Assembly (NCBI GenBank): GCA_947095535.1
Contig: OX352772.1
Location: 39,513,445-39,577,444, forward strand
Reading direction: 5' to 3'
DNA length: 64,000 bases
Source: Poecilobothrus nobilitatus
Taxonomy: Eukaryota > Arthropoda > Insecta > Diptera > Dolichopodidae
The translations under genes were made by a program, and so were the position numbers. The notes under the pieces are model-generated. The model had not been told where the DNA came from and searched no databases. It saw nothing but the letters and a program-made list of their open reading frames with translations. How positions within the stretch are numbered: position 1 is the first letter of the stretch; each line of letters starts with the position of its first letter. This document shows positions 35,437 to 46,474 of this stretch, piece after piece.

Positions 35437-35890
35437 AGCACATTTTCAGAAAAAAATATGTAAAATATTTTAATTACTTTCATTCTATCCGTCCGTATGT
35501 TTGTAACATTTCCACAAAGTTTAAATAGAATAGTGCAGTTAAATCATGGATAGATGCAGTTATTAAACCTCATAAAAAAAATTCTGAAAAACAAAAAGTA
35601 TATCTCTTAAAGTTAAAAAATTTCCATTTTAAAATCTTTGTATTACAAATTTTGGTGAATATTTTTTTCAATTAAAGACGTCAAACGCTAGGAACATTTT
35701 TAAGCTTTATAAAATAATATAAAATTTGTATATAAGTTTGTAATTTACTATTTAAATTTACCGTTATGTGAAATTACAATTTGGCAAAAATCTTTTAGTA
35801 AAAATTCGGAGAATAAGGAAAATTTGAAATATCAGCAAACATGTTTGTATTCACGATTCACCCCCGTTTTTTAAAAATAAGTTAAACCAA
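35437..35890 (+). mobile_element. Family C helentron-like repeat, 3'-truncated (copy C5)
   Basis: It starts AGCACATTTTCAG with the family 5' hairpin partly kept, then TTTCATTCTATCCGTCCG (shortened GTCY tract). The body is recognisable by TTTAAATTTACCGTTATGTG (35752-35771) and stops near the CACCCCCG motif. The 3' cap is missing. Confidence 0.7.
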
Positions 35891-35894
35891 ATTT

Positions 35895-37810
35895 ATTTAA
35901 AGAAATATACAAAATTAAAGTAGTAAAATCATATTATATAGCTATATATAGGAATGCCTTAATAATGTTTCTTTTGAATTTTCATAAATTTTTCTTTAAT
36001 ATAAACTTCTAAAAAAAATTACAAATTTTAATGCAAAAGAAGGTATGTACTCTTAAACAAAATGATTTCATTGTGTTTCTTAAAATGTGTCCTTTAAAAA
36101 CCTTTCATTATGGTAAATAACTTTTTTTTTTATATCATCTGATTTGTAATATGATTATTAATTGTAAACTAATTGAAGATTTCGTTATTATAATGAAAAT
36201 GTAAAAGTAAAAGTAAACCATAATAACGTCGGATGAGTTCTAAATTGTTCAATACGACAATTTTTGTCTTTTTCAGCTTAAATTGGATTTATTGAAGTTA
36301 GAATCGGTTCTTTCTGATGTACTTATCAAATTTAATCTATCTTCTTCTGTTTTTTAGATACAGAGTTATAATTTCGCTCAATATATTAATTTTTTATATT
36401 TTTTCGTCAATGGAAAAAAATTTTATATGAAAAATAACAAAATTTTCCTCGTACATTCTTATTATTCCATATGTGTTATTTATATTTATTATATTTTTGT
36501 ATTTTTAATTTTTAACCCCACATTTCCAGAGATGTCGAAATATTTGAATAAACATAATAATGTATAATAAATTGGATATCAAAGAAGAGCAAAAATGTCG
36601 TATCTACAAAATTTTTATCTACAAAATCTACAACTATCTACAAAAATGTCGTATCTACAAAATTTTCATCACAAAGTTGCAAGAAAATTTTTTTTTTAAA
36701 TTTTAACTACATTTACTCAAAACTATAAGAAATTTTATTGCACACATTTTTCCTTTTTTAAGTTTAAACTTTCTTTTTTTCAATTTTCTCAAAATATACT
36801 TCGTTGGCGTATAAACGAAATCGGAACTCAGCCGACTATAAATCAGTTTTAAATTTTCTTATAAAGCGTCTTCCAATATATTGAATGGTGGCAATTTTAT
36901 TCCGTATTATATAAGAAATGAGAATCTATATATATATATATATAGCATCTTAATATAGCACCTTAATTAAAAAAAGAGAAAAAATGAATAAAGAAAGTGA
37001 AAATAATTTATTATATAATCAATTAACTGGTGTTAAAAGAAATAACAGATTAAATACATGTATAGTATAATTTTATGATTTTCCATTCTTTAATTCTCAA
37101 ATTAATTTAAAAATTAAATTAATTATAATTAAAAAGATGCTTATATGATTTGAATTCGATTAAAAATTAAAAAAAAAAAAAAAAAAAAACCGATTCAATA
37201 GAGATAAATTAAATAATATATTCGAATCACGATAATTAATTAGAAAATGGTAGAAAAAAATAGTAGTTAAATTTCTATTATTATTTTTTTTTTAATAATT
37301 ATTTCACGTGATTTATGACGGATTTTTCAATACTGAAAACACATTTTTTAGTTTTATTTTATAACTATTTTATATTTTAATAAGTCTTTACAAATTTTTT
37401 TATTATTAATAATTTTTATTATAAGTTATTCTTATATTTTGTGTTTTCTTTCTATAATTCATGATCACGTTATACATGAAATGTTATTAAAAAAAAGTTT
37501 TAAAGTTTTAACTTCATTTTTTTTGTTTTCAACAGTTAAAAAAAAAAAAAAAAACTTTATAAAAATAATAATATGCTTTTTACCTGTACAATTAGACGAA
37601 AAGCTCACATTATAAATGAAATGTTAATTTCTCATCTTCATTGTGAATTTTTGTTTTTTTTTTTTTCAATTATTTAAAAAAACATTATAAAATTGTTTTT
37701 TTTATTTGTAATACCTTTATAGATCTTACCAGATAAAGTAAAACTAGGTGTACTTCTATCCACAAGTAAAACGTTACTTTGAAAGGAAATAACGGATATT
37801 GTAAATAACA
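35895..37810. other. AT-rich stretch, no gene seen
   Basis: It includes a 53-bp-spaced direct repeat, AATGTCGTATCTACAAAATT (about 36593 and 36646), a (TA)n tract at 36929-36944 and many A/T runs. No coding or mobile-element signature is evident. Confidence 0.5.
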
Positions 37811-37814
37811 AATG

Positions 37815-38255
37815 GTCAAACTTAACCTCGTGCAATATAATAAAACTAATATGGCTCTAAACCAATTTACGACGATCTAATGATCTGTTTTCCAACCTTC
37901 TCATAAAAAAATGTTGAATATACCCATTGTGATCACCGGTCACTGTCTAATAGTGTAGCATGCCAGAAGACTTAGCTTATCCGCAAACGCTTTACTCTAG
38001 ATCCTGTAAAAATGAAAAAGGGGACGAAACGACTGTTCATCTCTTTTGCCCATGCCCAGCGACTAAAAGAAACACCTATTTGGGACAATACCTTTTCAAC
38101 ACAGCGATCTAGCAGATAAAAACACACTTCACAGAGCTTCTTTGTTTTGCAAAAAAATTTTAACGAGTGAGATAGAAAAGTTTCTATGTGATATCACAAT
38201 GCACCAACTACGGTTTAAATGTACCTTTCTGGCAGCCACTGTAACTTAACCCAAC
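37815..38255 (+). pseudogene. Non-LTR retrotransposon ORF2 C-terminus and 3' UTR (decayed)
   Basis: Plus-strand translation gives the region downstream of RNase H in Jockey/R1-like elements: VNNKWSNLTSC, then ITGHCLI (about 37936-37955), HARRL, and a cysteine motif YSRSCKNEKGDETTVHLFCP (about 37990-38050), followed by YLGQYLFNTAI and LLCFAKK. The C-x2-C...H-x4-C spacing is typical. Two or more frame changes and several stops disable it. The trailing GATATCACAATGCACC and AACTTAACCCAACC resemble 3' UTRs of this group. It is only the last few hundred bases of an element; the clade is approximate. Confidence 0.75.
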
Positions 38256-38259
38256 CTTG

Positions 38260-41200
38260 TAATATCTTAATATATATTTGATAATATGTAGTGATTTATG
38301 TGTTACAGTACGGCAAATCAATTTTTTTATGAAAATAACCATTTTTGTTTTTTGGTTTGTGATTTTCTATTTCTGTTTTATTGTAAGCTTTCTATTAGAT
38401 AGTAGCCGAAAGAAAAGAAGCAAATTCGGTCAGTTGTATCACCGCAAGGGGTAAAATTTAATTTATAATTTTTACCATATGAATTAATTGAATTTTCAAA
38501 CAAAAATTTGATCTTAATATTTACCAAAATTACAATGTTTATTTGTTCTGCGTACCTTTTCACCTTTTGACATATGTCACAAAAAAAGTTTTTATATATT
38601 TTAGGCATATTTATCTTTTAGGCCTTATATTATTATCACCTATGCCTTAATATGAAATGATGCAGAATTTTCCTAAAAAGACCAAAGGATGAAAAGATAA
38701 AACTAGATTACACTAGGGAAAAGTACATACATATATATTTTAAAAATTACCTACTAAAATATTATAAAAACTTTAAAATATAAAGTAAAAAAAATATATA
38801 CTTAAATTTTTATCTAATAAAATATTTAAATATGTATGTATATTATTTAAGCTCAATAGATATCTTTTAGTTTACATATATAACGGTAGTTCCCCTTTTG
38901 CATATTAACTATTTTTCAGTGAATTTGATGAAATGACGTCTTTAAAAAACAAAATAAAATAAAAAACAATAAATAAATACAAAAACAATAATAAAATAAT
39001 CACAGTAATGATTTTTGTTTTGGGTTTTATTTTGTTTTTTTTTTGTTTTTTCAATTCTCAAAACTTTTTCGATCTCGGTTGATCGGTTTTAAGTACTGTA
39101 AACACCTGTTTGTCTTCTCAGTAATAATAATGGTACCATTATGATACCTGGTACCAATAAGTAAAATATAAAAAAGTATAAAAAAAAAAAATAAAAATAA
39201 AAAAAAAACCAAATTGTCTCGTCGTCGGATATTATTATTACCAGATAAATTATTGAGTATAACGTCGTTACCCGGTATTTTTTTTTTTTTTTATATTAAT
39301 AGAAAAGTATTCAATTCTGTATACAATTACTGGAAATTTCAAACTACCTATAAATTATTATATAAAAAAAATTATTTTTTTTTATTATTATTTCTTTAAA
39401 TGTTTTGGTTGTTTATTTTTCTTTTTCATATTTTGTTTGATGACATTTTGTTGTTGTTTTGATAAAATTTTAATATAAAAAGCTTTATTTTACTTTGAAG
39501 TTTTTGTAATCAGTTTTTTTTTTTTGTTGTTTTAAGAAAATTATGGTACCTACTTGATGCATTGAAACGTGTTATTGATGATGCTATTTGATGTTACTCG
39601 TATATGAAAAATTAAAAAAAATATTTTTTTTTTACTTATGTATACCTTTGAATTTTTGTAGTTACATTGTTGTATAATTATTATTATAATTTATTGGCAA
39701 TAACCACTTAAATCCACTTAACTGAAGAATAAGATAAGGTTTATACGAATTGAATTTTATATAGTAAAAATGTTTCGTTTATTTCATCATCATCTAAATT
39801 TTCACTTACAAAAGAAGTTCTTATAAAAAATCCTAAAATAATTCTTATAAAATAACAGAATATACCTAAACTAATAATTTGTGGTTAGCCGTGGAGAACT
39901 GGATTTGCGACACAAATCATAGGCATTTTCCCGTTTTTACAGATTAAATGTCATCGAAATTATTGATTAAGCCTCTCATGAACAAAATCTTAAAGTAATA
40001 TGTTTCCGTAGTAAAAACTAGTAGTATAAAACTTTCAAATGATTTTTTAAATAAAAAATCGAAAACAAAAATAATTCGATTAGTTTAAGTTTTATGTACC
40101 TATCTTTAAAATGAGTGCCTCATATGAGGACAAAATGTTGATAAGGAAAAAAATTTTGTTAACAATAGATTAACTTGTGTTTTCATGGTATATTTTTCCA
40201 CAACACAAATAGTTAGAAAAATCTCACAAATTCAAATTTTTCAACTTTTGGAAGCTTCAGAAGATGAATTTGATGTCAATCAGGACAAATGTTCCTGAAT
40301 TGGTTTTGGGTTGACAACAAATTTATATTTGCCACCTCATCATTTGTCGGAATTGGAGAAAATGAAAAAGTTTCAAAGTTTTTGTAAAAAACTAAAACTG
40401 TGAACGTTAACAGACTTAAAATTATATTTTCGTACAATAAATGTATGGATGGTGTAGATTTGATAAATTCCTTCATTGTCAGAAGTCAAATTAACAACAA
40501 AATTTGAATTATAAGAAAAAATAAGAATTAACAACAAAATTTGAGGTGGTGATATTTCCTAAATATATATTCAGTAAATGCTTTAATTATTTGGAATGAA
40601 ATTTGTGAGGATAAACAGTTAGTCTGGCTTACATTCAAAAGCGAAGTTGGAAATACACTTATTCAAAGTTGATTAAAAAATATAAATATTATAAAACAAG
40701 ATAAACGCAAACCGGGTAGATCTACATAAGTTAGAAAATTAAAAAAAATTACAACATAAGTATACATCTTCGCTAAAAAGCACCTAGGACCATAGAATCC
40801 CTTTTGATTATTTTTCTTACATATATATTCTAAAAGCCTTTCCCTATTGCATATAAAATATATCTCTTCTTCCCAAAAATGTACCAGAACACAAGAAAAG
40901 GGTAAAAAAAAAATCATTTTTGGAAAAGGGATATACGATTACAAAATCAGCATTGTATGCTTTTTACAGAATATGTTTAGAAATATTATGTAGGATTTTG
41001 ATTTAGAAGGGATTTTATTATTGGTTTGAAAATCAGGGCTATTCACTTTACCAGAATATATTTTATTTATATATTTATATATATAAATATATTTATAAAT
41101 ATACATAATGTATGTATATATGGTAAGAATTTGGTTTTTATATTTATGATGTAGCGCTATACTTATGTCTTATATTATAAGTACGAAATTTAAATTTGTT

Positions 41201-41535
41201 AGGTTTATGTTAATTTATTTGTTTGGTAATTTAATTTATTTTGTATTTATGACATTCGAACTTTGACGTAGTGCTTTTTTTAAAATTTTTCCACCTTGGT
41301 TAATTTTTTTTTCAATTTACCCAGAGCAATTTTATTACAATTATTATAAATAACTTTAATCCTGGGAATTGAAATGATGTTTGTTTATGTATTAAAGTTG
41401 AGTGAGATCGGGCTATCCACAAATAAATTAAGTCGGTTCACAAATAAATAATTTTGATAAATTTTCGAAAATTTATATAAATTTTTGAAAAATAAAAAGT
41501 GTTCGCGTGCTGAGAATTTTTGAGATTTATATAAA
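38260..41535. other. AT-rich stretch, no gene seen
   Basis: Open frames at 38378-38608, 39214-39399, 40276-40476 and 40663-40917 have no recognisable domain. A partial shared module (TTGGTTTGAAAATCAGGGCT) lies at 41020-41039, next to a TA-rich palindromic tract (41056-41110). AATTAACAACAAAATTTGA occurs twice at about 40489 and 40527. Confidence 0.45.
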
Positions 41536-41550
41536 AACAAACTCAAAAAA

Positions 41551-41725
41551 GGAGCCCCGGTGGCTTAGTAGGTAAGAGCGTATGAAATACGTTTTAAACA
41601 CCGAGAGAGTGTGGATTCGTAAGAATAATTTTCCCTTACGACATGTACAGCCACGCCTGAAAAAGAAAGGCTGTGTATTTTACTTATCACATTTATGTGG
41701 CAGGCGAATAAAGTGAAAAAAAAAT
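41551..41725 (+). mobile_element. tRNA-derived SINE, family 1, with 12-bp target-site duplication
   Basis: The head GGAGCCCCGGTGGCTTAGTA then GGTAAGAGCG begins at 41551, the B box is damaged (GTGGATTCGTAAG), and the body CAGCCACGCCTGAAAAAG leads into an A-rich tail. AACTCAAAAAAG flanks both sides (41540-41551 and 41726-41737), direct evidence of retroposition. Confidence 0.9.
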
Positions 41726-42066
41726 AACTCAAAAAAGAAGAAAAATGAGTAAAAAATAGACGGCTCTCTTTTAAGCAAATTTTTACAAACTAAAATTGAA
41801 TTTGAAGTTTTTTTATTTTTTTTTGTTGCGTCATTTGTCAAATTTTAAACGTAAACAAAATATATTTTTTATTTAAATGAGTTTGAAAATGTATTTCTTT
41901 AAAGATTGAATTTTATTTAACATTGAAGGTTAAAAAGAATACAATATATTTATTTATTTTCTTAAATATTATATTTTAAAAAATTATTTTTTAATCTTGC
42001 TTTGTTTATGGTAAACAACAAGAAATAAATGACACTATAAAAATTTTAATAAATTTTTATTAAAAA

Positions 42067-43052
42067 CGAAGAAGAGTGCATTAGAGTAGACTGTGTCAAC
42101 TCTGCGTACCCATATGAACGTAATATATCCTGTTTCTATAAAACTGGATCATCTTTTAAAAACATTCAGATGTTTTACTACCGACGTAAAACATATTATG
42201 TAAATTGTGAAGTTGTATGACAGCTACCCGAATCTATTGCGCCTAGCTTCATTAAGTTCCAAGAAATGCAAGAAGCCTGAACCGGCTGCTTTAAACCAAA
42301 CAAATTTTACAAAAGTTTCTGGCATGCAACTTGACACTTTTTCACCAAATTTCAGATAGCTAGCTTCAATAAACACCGAGTTATTTTCATTTAAAAAGGG
42401 AAGTTGTATGACAGCTACCCGAAGTTGTTGCACCAGCAGAACCTAATTTTGCAGAAGTTGTTGCCATAAAACTGGATTATCATTTCTAAGATTTCAGACC
42501 CCTAGCTCCATTAAGTTCCAAGAGGTGCAAGAAGCCTGAACCGGCTGCTCCAGACCAACCAAATTTCACAAAAGTTGTTGGCATTTAACTTGACAACTCT
42601 ATACTAAATTTTAGATTTCTAGCTTCAATAAACACTGAGTTATTCTCATTTAAACGGAGAAGTTGTATGGCAGCTACCCGAACCCCTCGCACCACCACAA
42701 ACAAATTTTACAGAAGTTGTTGCCATAAAACTTGATCATCATTTGCAAAACTTCAGAAACCTAGCTTGAATAGATACTGAGTTATTTCTATATAAAGAAA
42801 GAATTTGTATGGCAGATACTCGAACCTGCCGACCTAAATGTTGGAAAGTAACGTAAAAAAAATTTCAGCCTCCTAGCTCCTTTATTATTTGATTTATCGT
42901 GCGGACGGACGGACGTACATGCTTTAATTGACTCAGAATTCGATTCTGAGTCGATCCATACCTTTGACACTATATCTAGCTCGACTCCTGTAAGATGTCA
43001 CAAACGTAATGGTAAATTTATTATACCCTTGAATATAGTTCATACGGGTATA
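42067..43052 (-). mobile_element. Family B helentron-like repeat, longest copy (B4)
   Basis: The 3' end on the plus strand is CGAAGAAGAGTGCATTAGAG. The hairpin pairs AGAGTAGAC with GTCAACTCT. The body has four monomers starting AGTTGTATGRCAGCTACCCG or similar at about 42212, 42400, 42658 and 42804 (spacings 188, 258, 146), one more than B3. A CGGACGGACGGACG tract lies at about 42902-42915, then ACTCAGAATTCGATTCTGAG palindrome at about 42931-42950, and a TATACCC/GGGTATA terminal hairpin at 43022-43052. Confidence 0.85.
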
Positions 43053-43230
43053 AAAATGGGTTTGCGATTCGTTTTTTTCTTTTTTTCAAAAGAGAGAATT
43101 TGTTAAAAATGAGTAGTTTTTTTCTATTATTCTGTCAAATTTCTTATGTTTTTCACATTTGCCAGTAAAATTACGTGATGAAACCCAATATTTATTTTAT
43201 TAGTTACTATTATATATATTGAATAATATC

Positions 43231-43349
43231 GGGTGGCCTAGTGGGTAACAATGTATAAAATACGACGACATTTACAGCCACGCCTAAACAAGAAAGGCTA
43301 TGTAATTTGGGTTCACATTTATGTGGCAGAGAAATGCATTAAAAAAATA
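43231..43349 (+). mobile_element. tRNA-derived SINE, family 1, internally deleted
   Basis: GGGTGGCCTAGTGGGTAAC (A box) is joined directly to CGACATTTACAGCCACGCC, so about 60 bp including the B box are missing. It ends GTGGCAGAGAAATGCATT with an A run. Confidence 0.8.
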
Positions 43350-43354
43350 AAATT

Positions 43355-44460
43355 ATATCAGGATGAGAGGTAAAATTAGAATCATGTCGGAATTTCTCAG
43401 CGGTTGTCAGAACTTTTTCCACCACCTAAGTATTTAAATGCGGGGCATGTATTTAAATTAGTACCCATGCATTTAAATGAGTACCTAGAATTGTGTCGGA
43501 TTTTGCGTTGGTGGTAAAATAAGATACCTAACATTTAATTTTTCTGCCATTAATTTGTTTTTTTTTTGGCATTTTAGTCATCAAAAAATATTCAAAACAG
43601 TCGCTCAGTTTTTAATGAATTCAGAGTATAGTTTCTCTTATATAGATTCTGATTGCTTAATAGTAATTAATAAATTATTTTATTCAGAATATAAAATAAT
43701 AATATACCTAATATGAATACAAATGCCTATAAATGGACTTAGGATTATCAAAATAAATTTGAAGTTTAAAATAAATTGAGTACTGATTTCTAATAACAGG
43801 GGTTTATCCATTTTTTTTTTTTTTTTGTTCAACTAATATAATATTTTTTAACCAAATATTATTAAATAATATGCTGATATTGTAATTAACACTTAATTTT
43901 TGTAAAACCTAATAAATTTTTTCGAAAACAAAATAAAAACAATAAACAAATTTTGTATACATACCAACATGTTAATTAGCACATGAGTAAAAAGTTTCTT
44001 AAAATTTTTTCAGGCATTCAAAAGTATTTTTTGATTATTTTAACTATTATATTCTTTTCTAAAATATTATGTAATACATAATATATAAAAGACAAGTATC
44101 TTTAGTTTTAAATTGATAATTATAATAGTCACAATTCTTATTATTGTTATTAAGAACTTGAGAAGGTTATTCAGATAATGACAAATCAATTTAAATACAA
44201 AAAACAAAAATTAAATTTAAATAATAAACATGTTTATTCACGATTCTTTGAATATTGGGAGGGAATGAAGAAATTATTTATAAGAATTAATAACCAATTT
44301 ATCAATTATAAGAAATTACTTTTGAGAATTAACTTAATCTTTAGACTGTACCTATGTACATATATTTATTTATTTTCTAGAATTCTAAATTTGAAAAAGA
44401 ATTAAAGGTGTTTTTAAATCTTTGAGATTAATTTGATTATGGGTACGGTCAAGGATTATT
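43355..44460. other. AT-rich stretch, no gene seen
   Basis: Near 43388-43525 are small repeats (TTAGAATCATGTCGGAATTT versus CTAGAATTGTGTCGGATTTT, and GCATTTAAATGAGTACC variants). The frame at 44178-44405 is Lys/Asn/Phe-rich without a domain. Confidence 0.45.
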
Positions 44461-44466
44461 ATGTCT

Positions 44467-45110
44467 GCGTCTTGTGCAAGTTGCTTCAGCGTCTTGTGCA
44501 AGTGGTGTTTAGTTAATCGGTTAGAAAGGGAATAGGTGCTTAGTAAATTAAAAATCTAATACAAACACTTATCGAGAAATTGTTTTCGCTGTGTTCTCCT
44601 ATATACTCGTACATATACCCTTTTGTCATTATTTCCATCAAACTTTGTAAAAAAGATGTTACAGTATCGTTACAAAGTGCGACAATCTTTTTTCATTATG
44701 GGATCAAACATTTTTACCGACCGCATACATTAATGTATAAGGTAGGTATTGTTTTCATACTAAAAATGTGTACCCGAGATTTTGGCAAAAATGCACTACT
44801 CCGGTGTGGAGAAGGCTGTAAAAAAATTTTCAGCATGATGTCCGTCTGTGTGTGTGTGTGTGGGTGCGTGTGTTTTTGTGGGCACATGTACAGCTTAAAC
44901 GACTGAGCGGAATTTTTTGAAATTTCATATTTAAGGTTTTGACGTAAATATCTCGAATTGATAAGCTTTTGGAGCAAATTGGACAACCGCAAGTGGTAGT
45001 TTACTAGTGTACTTTTTAAGTTTTTTACGAATATTTCGTAACAGAAAAATTTGGTGAGAAAAATTATTAAGAAAAAGTTGTTGCACAAGTAAAGAGGAAC
45101 AACTTTGCCA
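44467..45110. repeat. Repeat-like region with a short duplication and (GT)n tract
   Basis: GCGTCTTGTGCAAGTTGCTTC is immediately followed by another GCGTCTTGTGCAAGT (44467-44508). At 44839-44877 GTCCGTCTGTGTGTG runs into a (GT)n tract and then AAACGACTGAGCGGAATTTT. This resembles the GTCY-then-AAACGACT layout of insect repeat 5' regions, but I found no second copy here. Two overlapping open frames (44580-44906 plus, 44714-45088 minus) run through the microsatellite and are not supported as genes. Confidence 0.4.
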
Positions 45111-45960
45111 TAGAAAACTTTTTGATCCGACTAACTTTAACTTTTATTTAATTTTTTTTCTAAGACCAAATTTCATACATAACACTCCATATGAATTTAT
45201 ATGAACAATTTTTTTTTGTTTTTTTTTTTATATCTCTAAAAACTTATATACATACATATGTATGTACTTATATTTATGCCAATGCATATTATTTATTCAT
45301 TTGTTGATAACATAAAATTAAAACGGTAAAATTTTTGTTAGCAGATTTAATATTAATCTTATGTTTGTTTTGTATTTGTTTACAGTTTTTATTATTTTTT
45401 ACTTCTAATATTATTTTTTGAATGAAAAAAAAATCATGTATCTACATTGCAATAATAATAATAAATGGATGTATGAATGAATGTACATATATTTTTACGA
45501 TTTCATTGCTTATAATTATTTTTATTGAATAAAACAAAATGTTATTAAATTATTAGAAGTTATTTTGCTTTGATATAAATTATTATGTAAAAAATCCTAT
45601 AAATTTTGGCATTCTACTTTTTGTGTAGTGGCGGTCGGTCCTGTGGTGGAGACAGCTGATTTTTTTATATATTTACAATTCATTTTAAAAATAATTGAAG
45701 GAAGTGAAAGAAATATTAATAGTTGAATTGAACGGTCCATTATCTTATCGGTATACATGCTAGAAGATTAGATATTTACAAAATATCAGATCTTTAGAAC
45801 CTCGCGAACCGAAATGTAACCAAAGTAAATACAGTTAATAAAAGAGAATTTAAATATGGTTTCAAAATGTGGGAGAAAAGAAAAATTCTAAGTTTTATTA
45901 AACTGAGCGGTACAGGATGGAATCACATAAAGTAAAATTTTTAAAAAATACATGCATATA

Positions 45961-46467
45961 CAGGGTGGTCCCGACTCGATGGTCTTCCTTGAAATGGATG
46001 ATCGGGTATGTCGAGACGAACAAAAAATTGTATTGGAGGGGGTTTATTTTGGACCCTTTTCGAGATATGAAGAGTTAAAGATGTTTTAGCGACTTTTCAT
46101 AAAAAATTCTATAACTTTTGAACGGATTGCTATAGAGAGATTAAAAAAAGCATTTTGTAGAGTAAATTGTAATTTTTGTGTACTAATGATTCCCATATCA
46201 TAACAGTTAGAAAGTTATGAAGGTTCAAAATGATCTAAAATGAAAAAATTATGTTTCAAACTCAATTTTCTTTTGAAATACCCTGTATTAGGGGTACTTT
46301 TTATAGCATATTTCGAAACTGCTTTTCAAGCCCCATAATTAGTACCTAATAACTTTTTTTCTATCTCTAACCATTTTTGACATCTCCCACTCCAATACAA
46401 ATTTTTGTTCATCTCGACATGCTTGATCACCCATTTCAAGGAAGACCATCGAGTCGGAAACACCCTG
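45961..46467. mobile_element. TIR element with CAGGGTG ends
   Basis: The ends are inverted repeats of about 80 bp: left CAGGGTGGTCCCGACTCGAT, right on the minus strand CAGGGTGTTTCCGACTCGAT, both continuing GGTCTTCCTTGAAATGG. TATA flanks each side (45957-45960 and 46468-46471); a TA duplication is equally possible. The 507-bp element has no transposase. The right end has drifted slightly more than the left. Confidence 0.85.
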
Positions 46468-46474
46468 TATAAAA

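Noticed and set aside
44580..44906. A 108-codon plus-strand open frame
   Set aside because: Its end is a Val-Cys repeat encoded by (GT)n, and no start context or family similarity supports it.
44714..45088. A 124-codon minus-strand open frame
   Set aside because: It reads through a (GT)n microsatellite (His-Thr-His-Pro repeats), overlaps another open frame on the opposite strand and has no domain.
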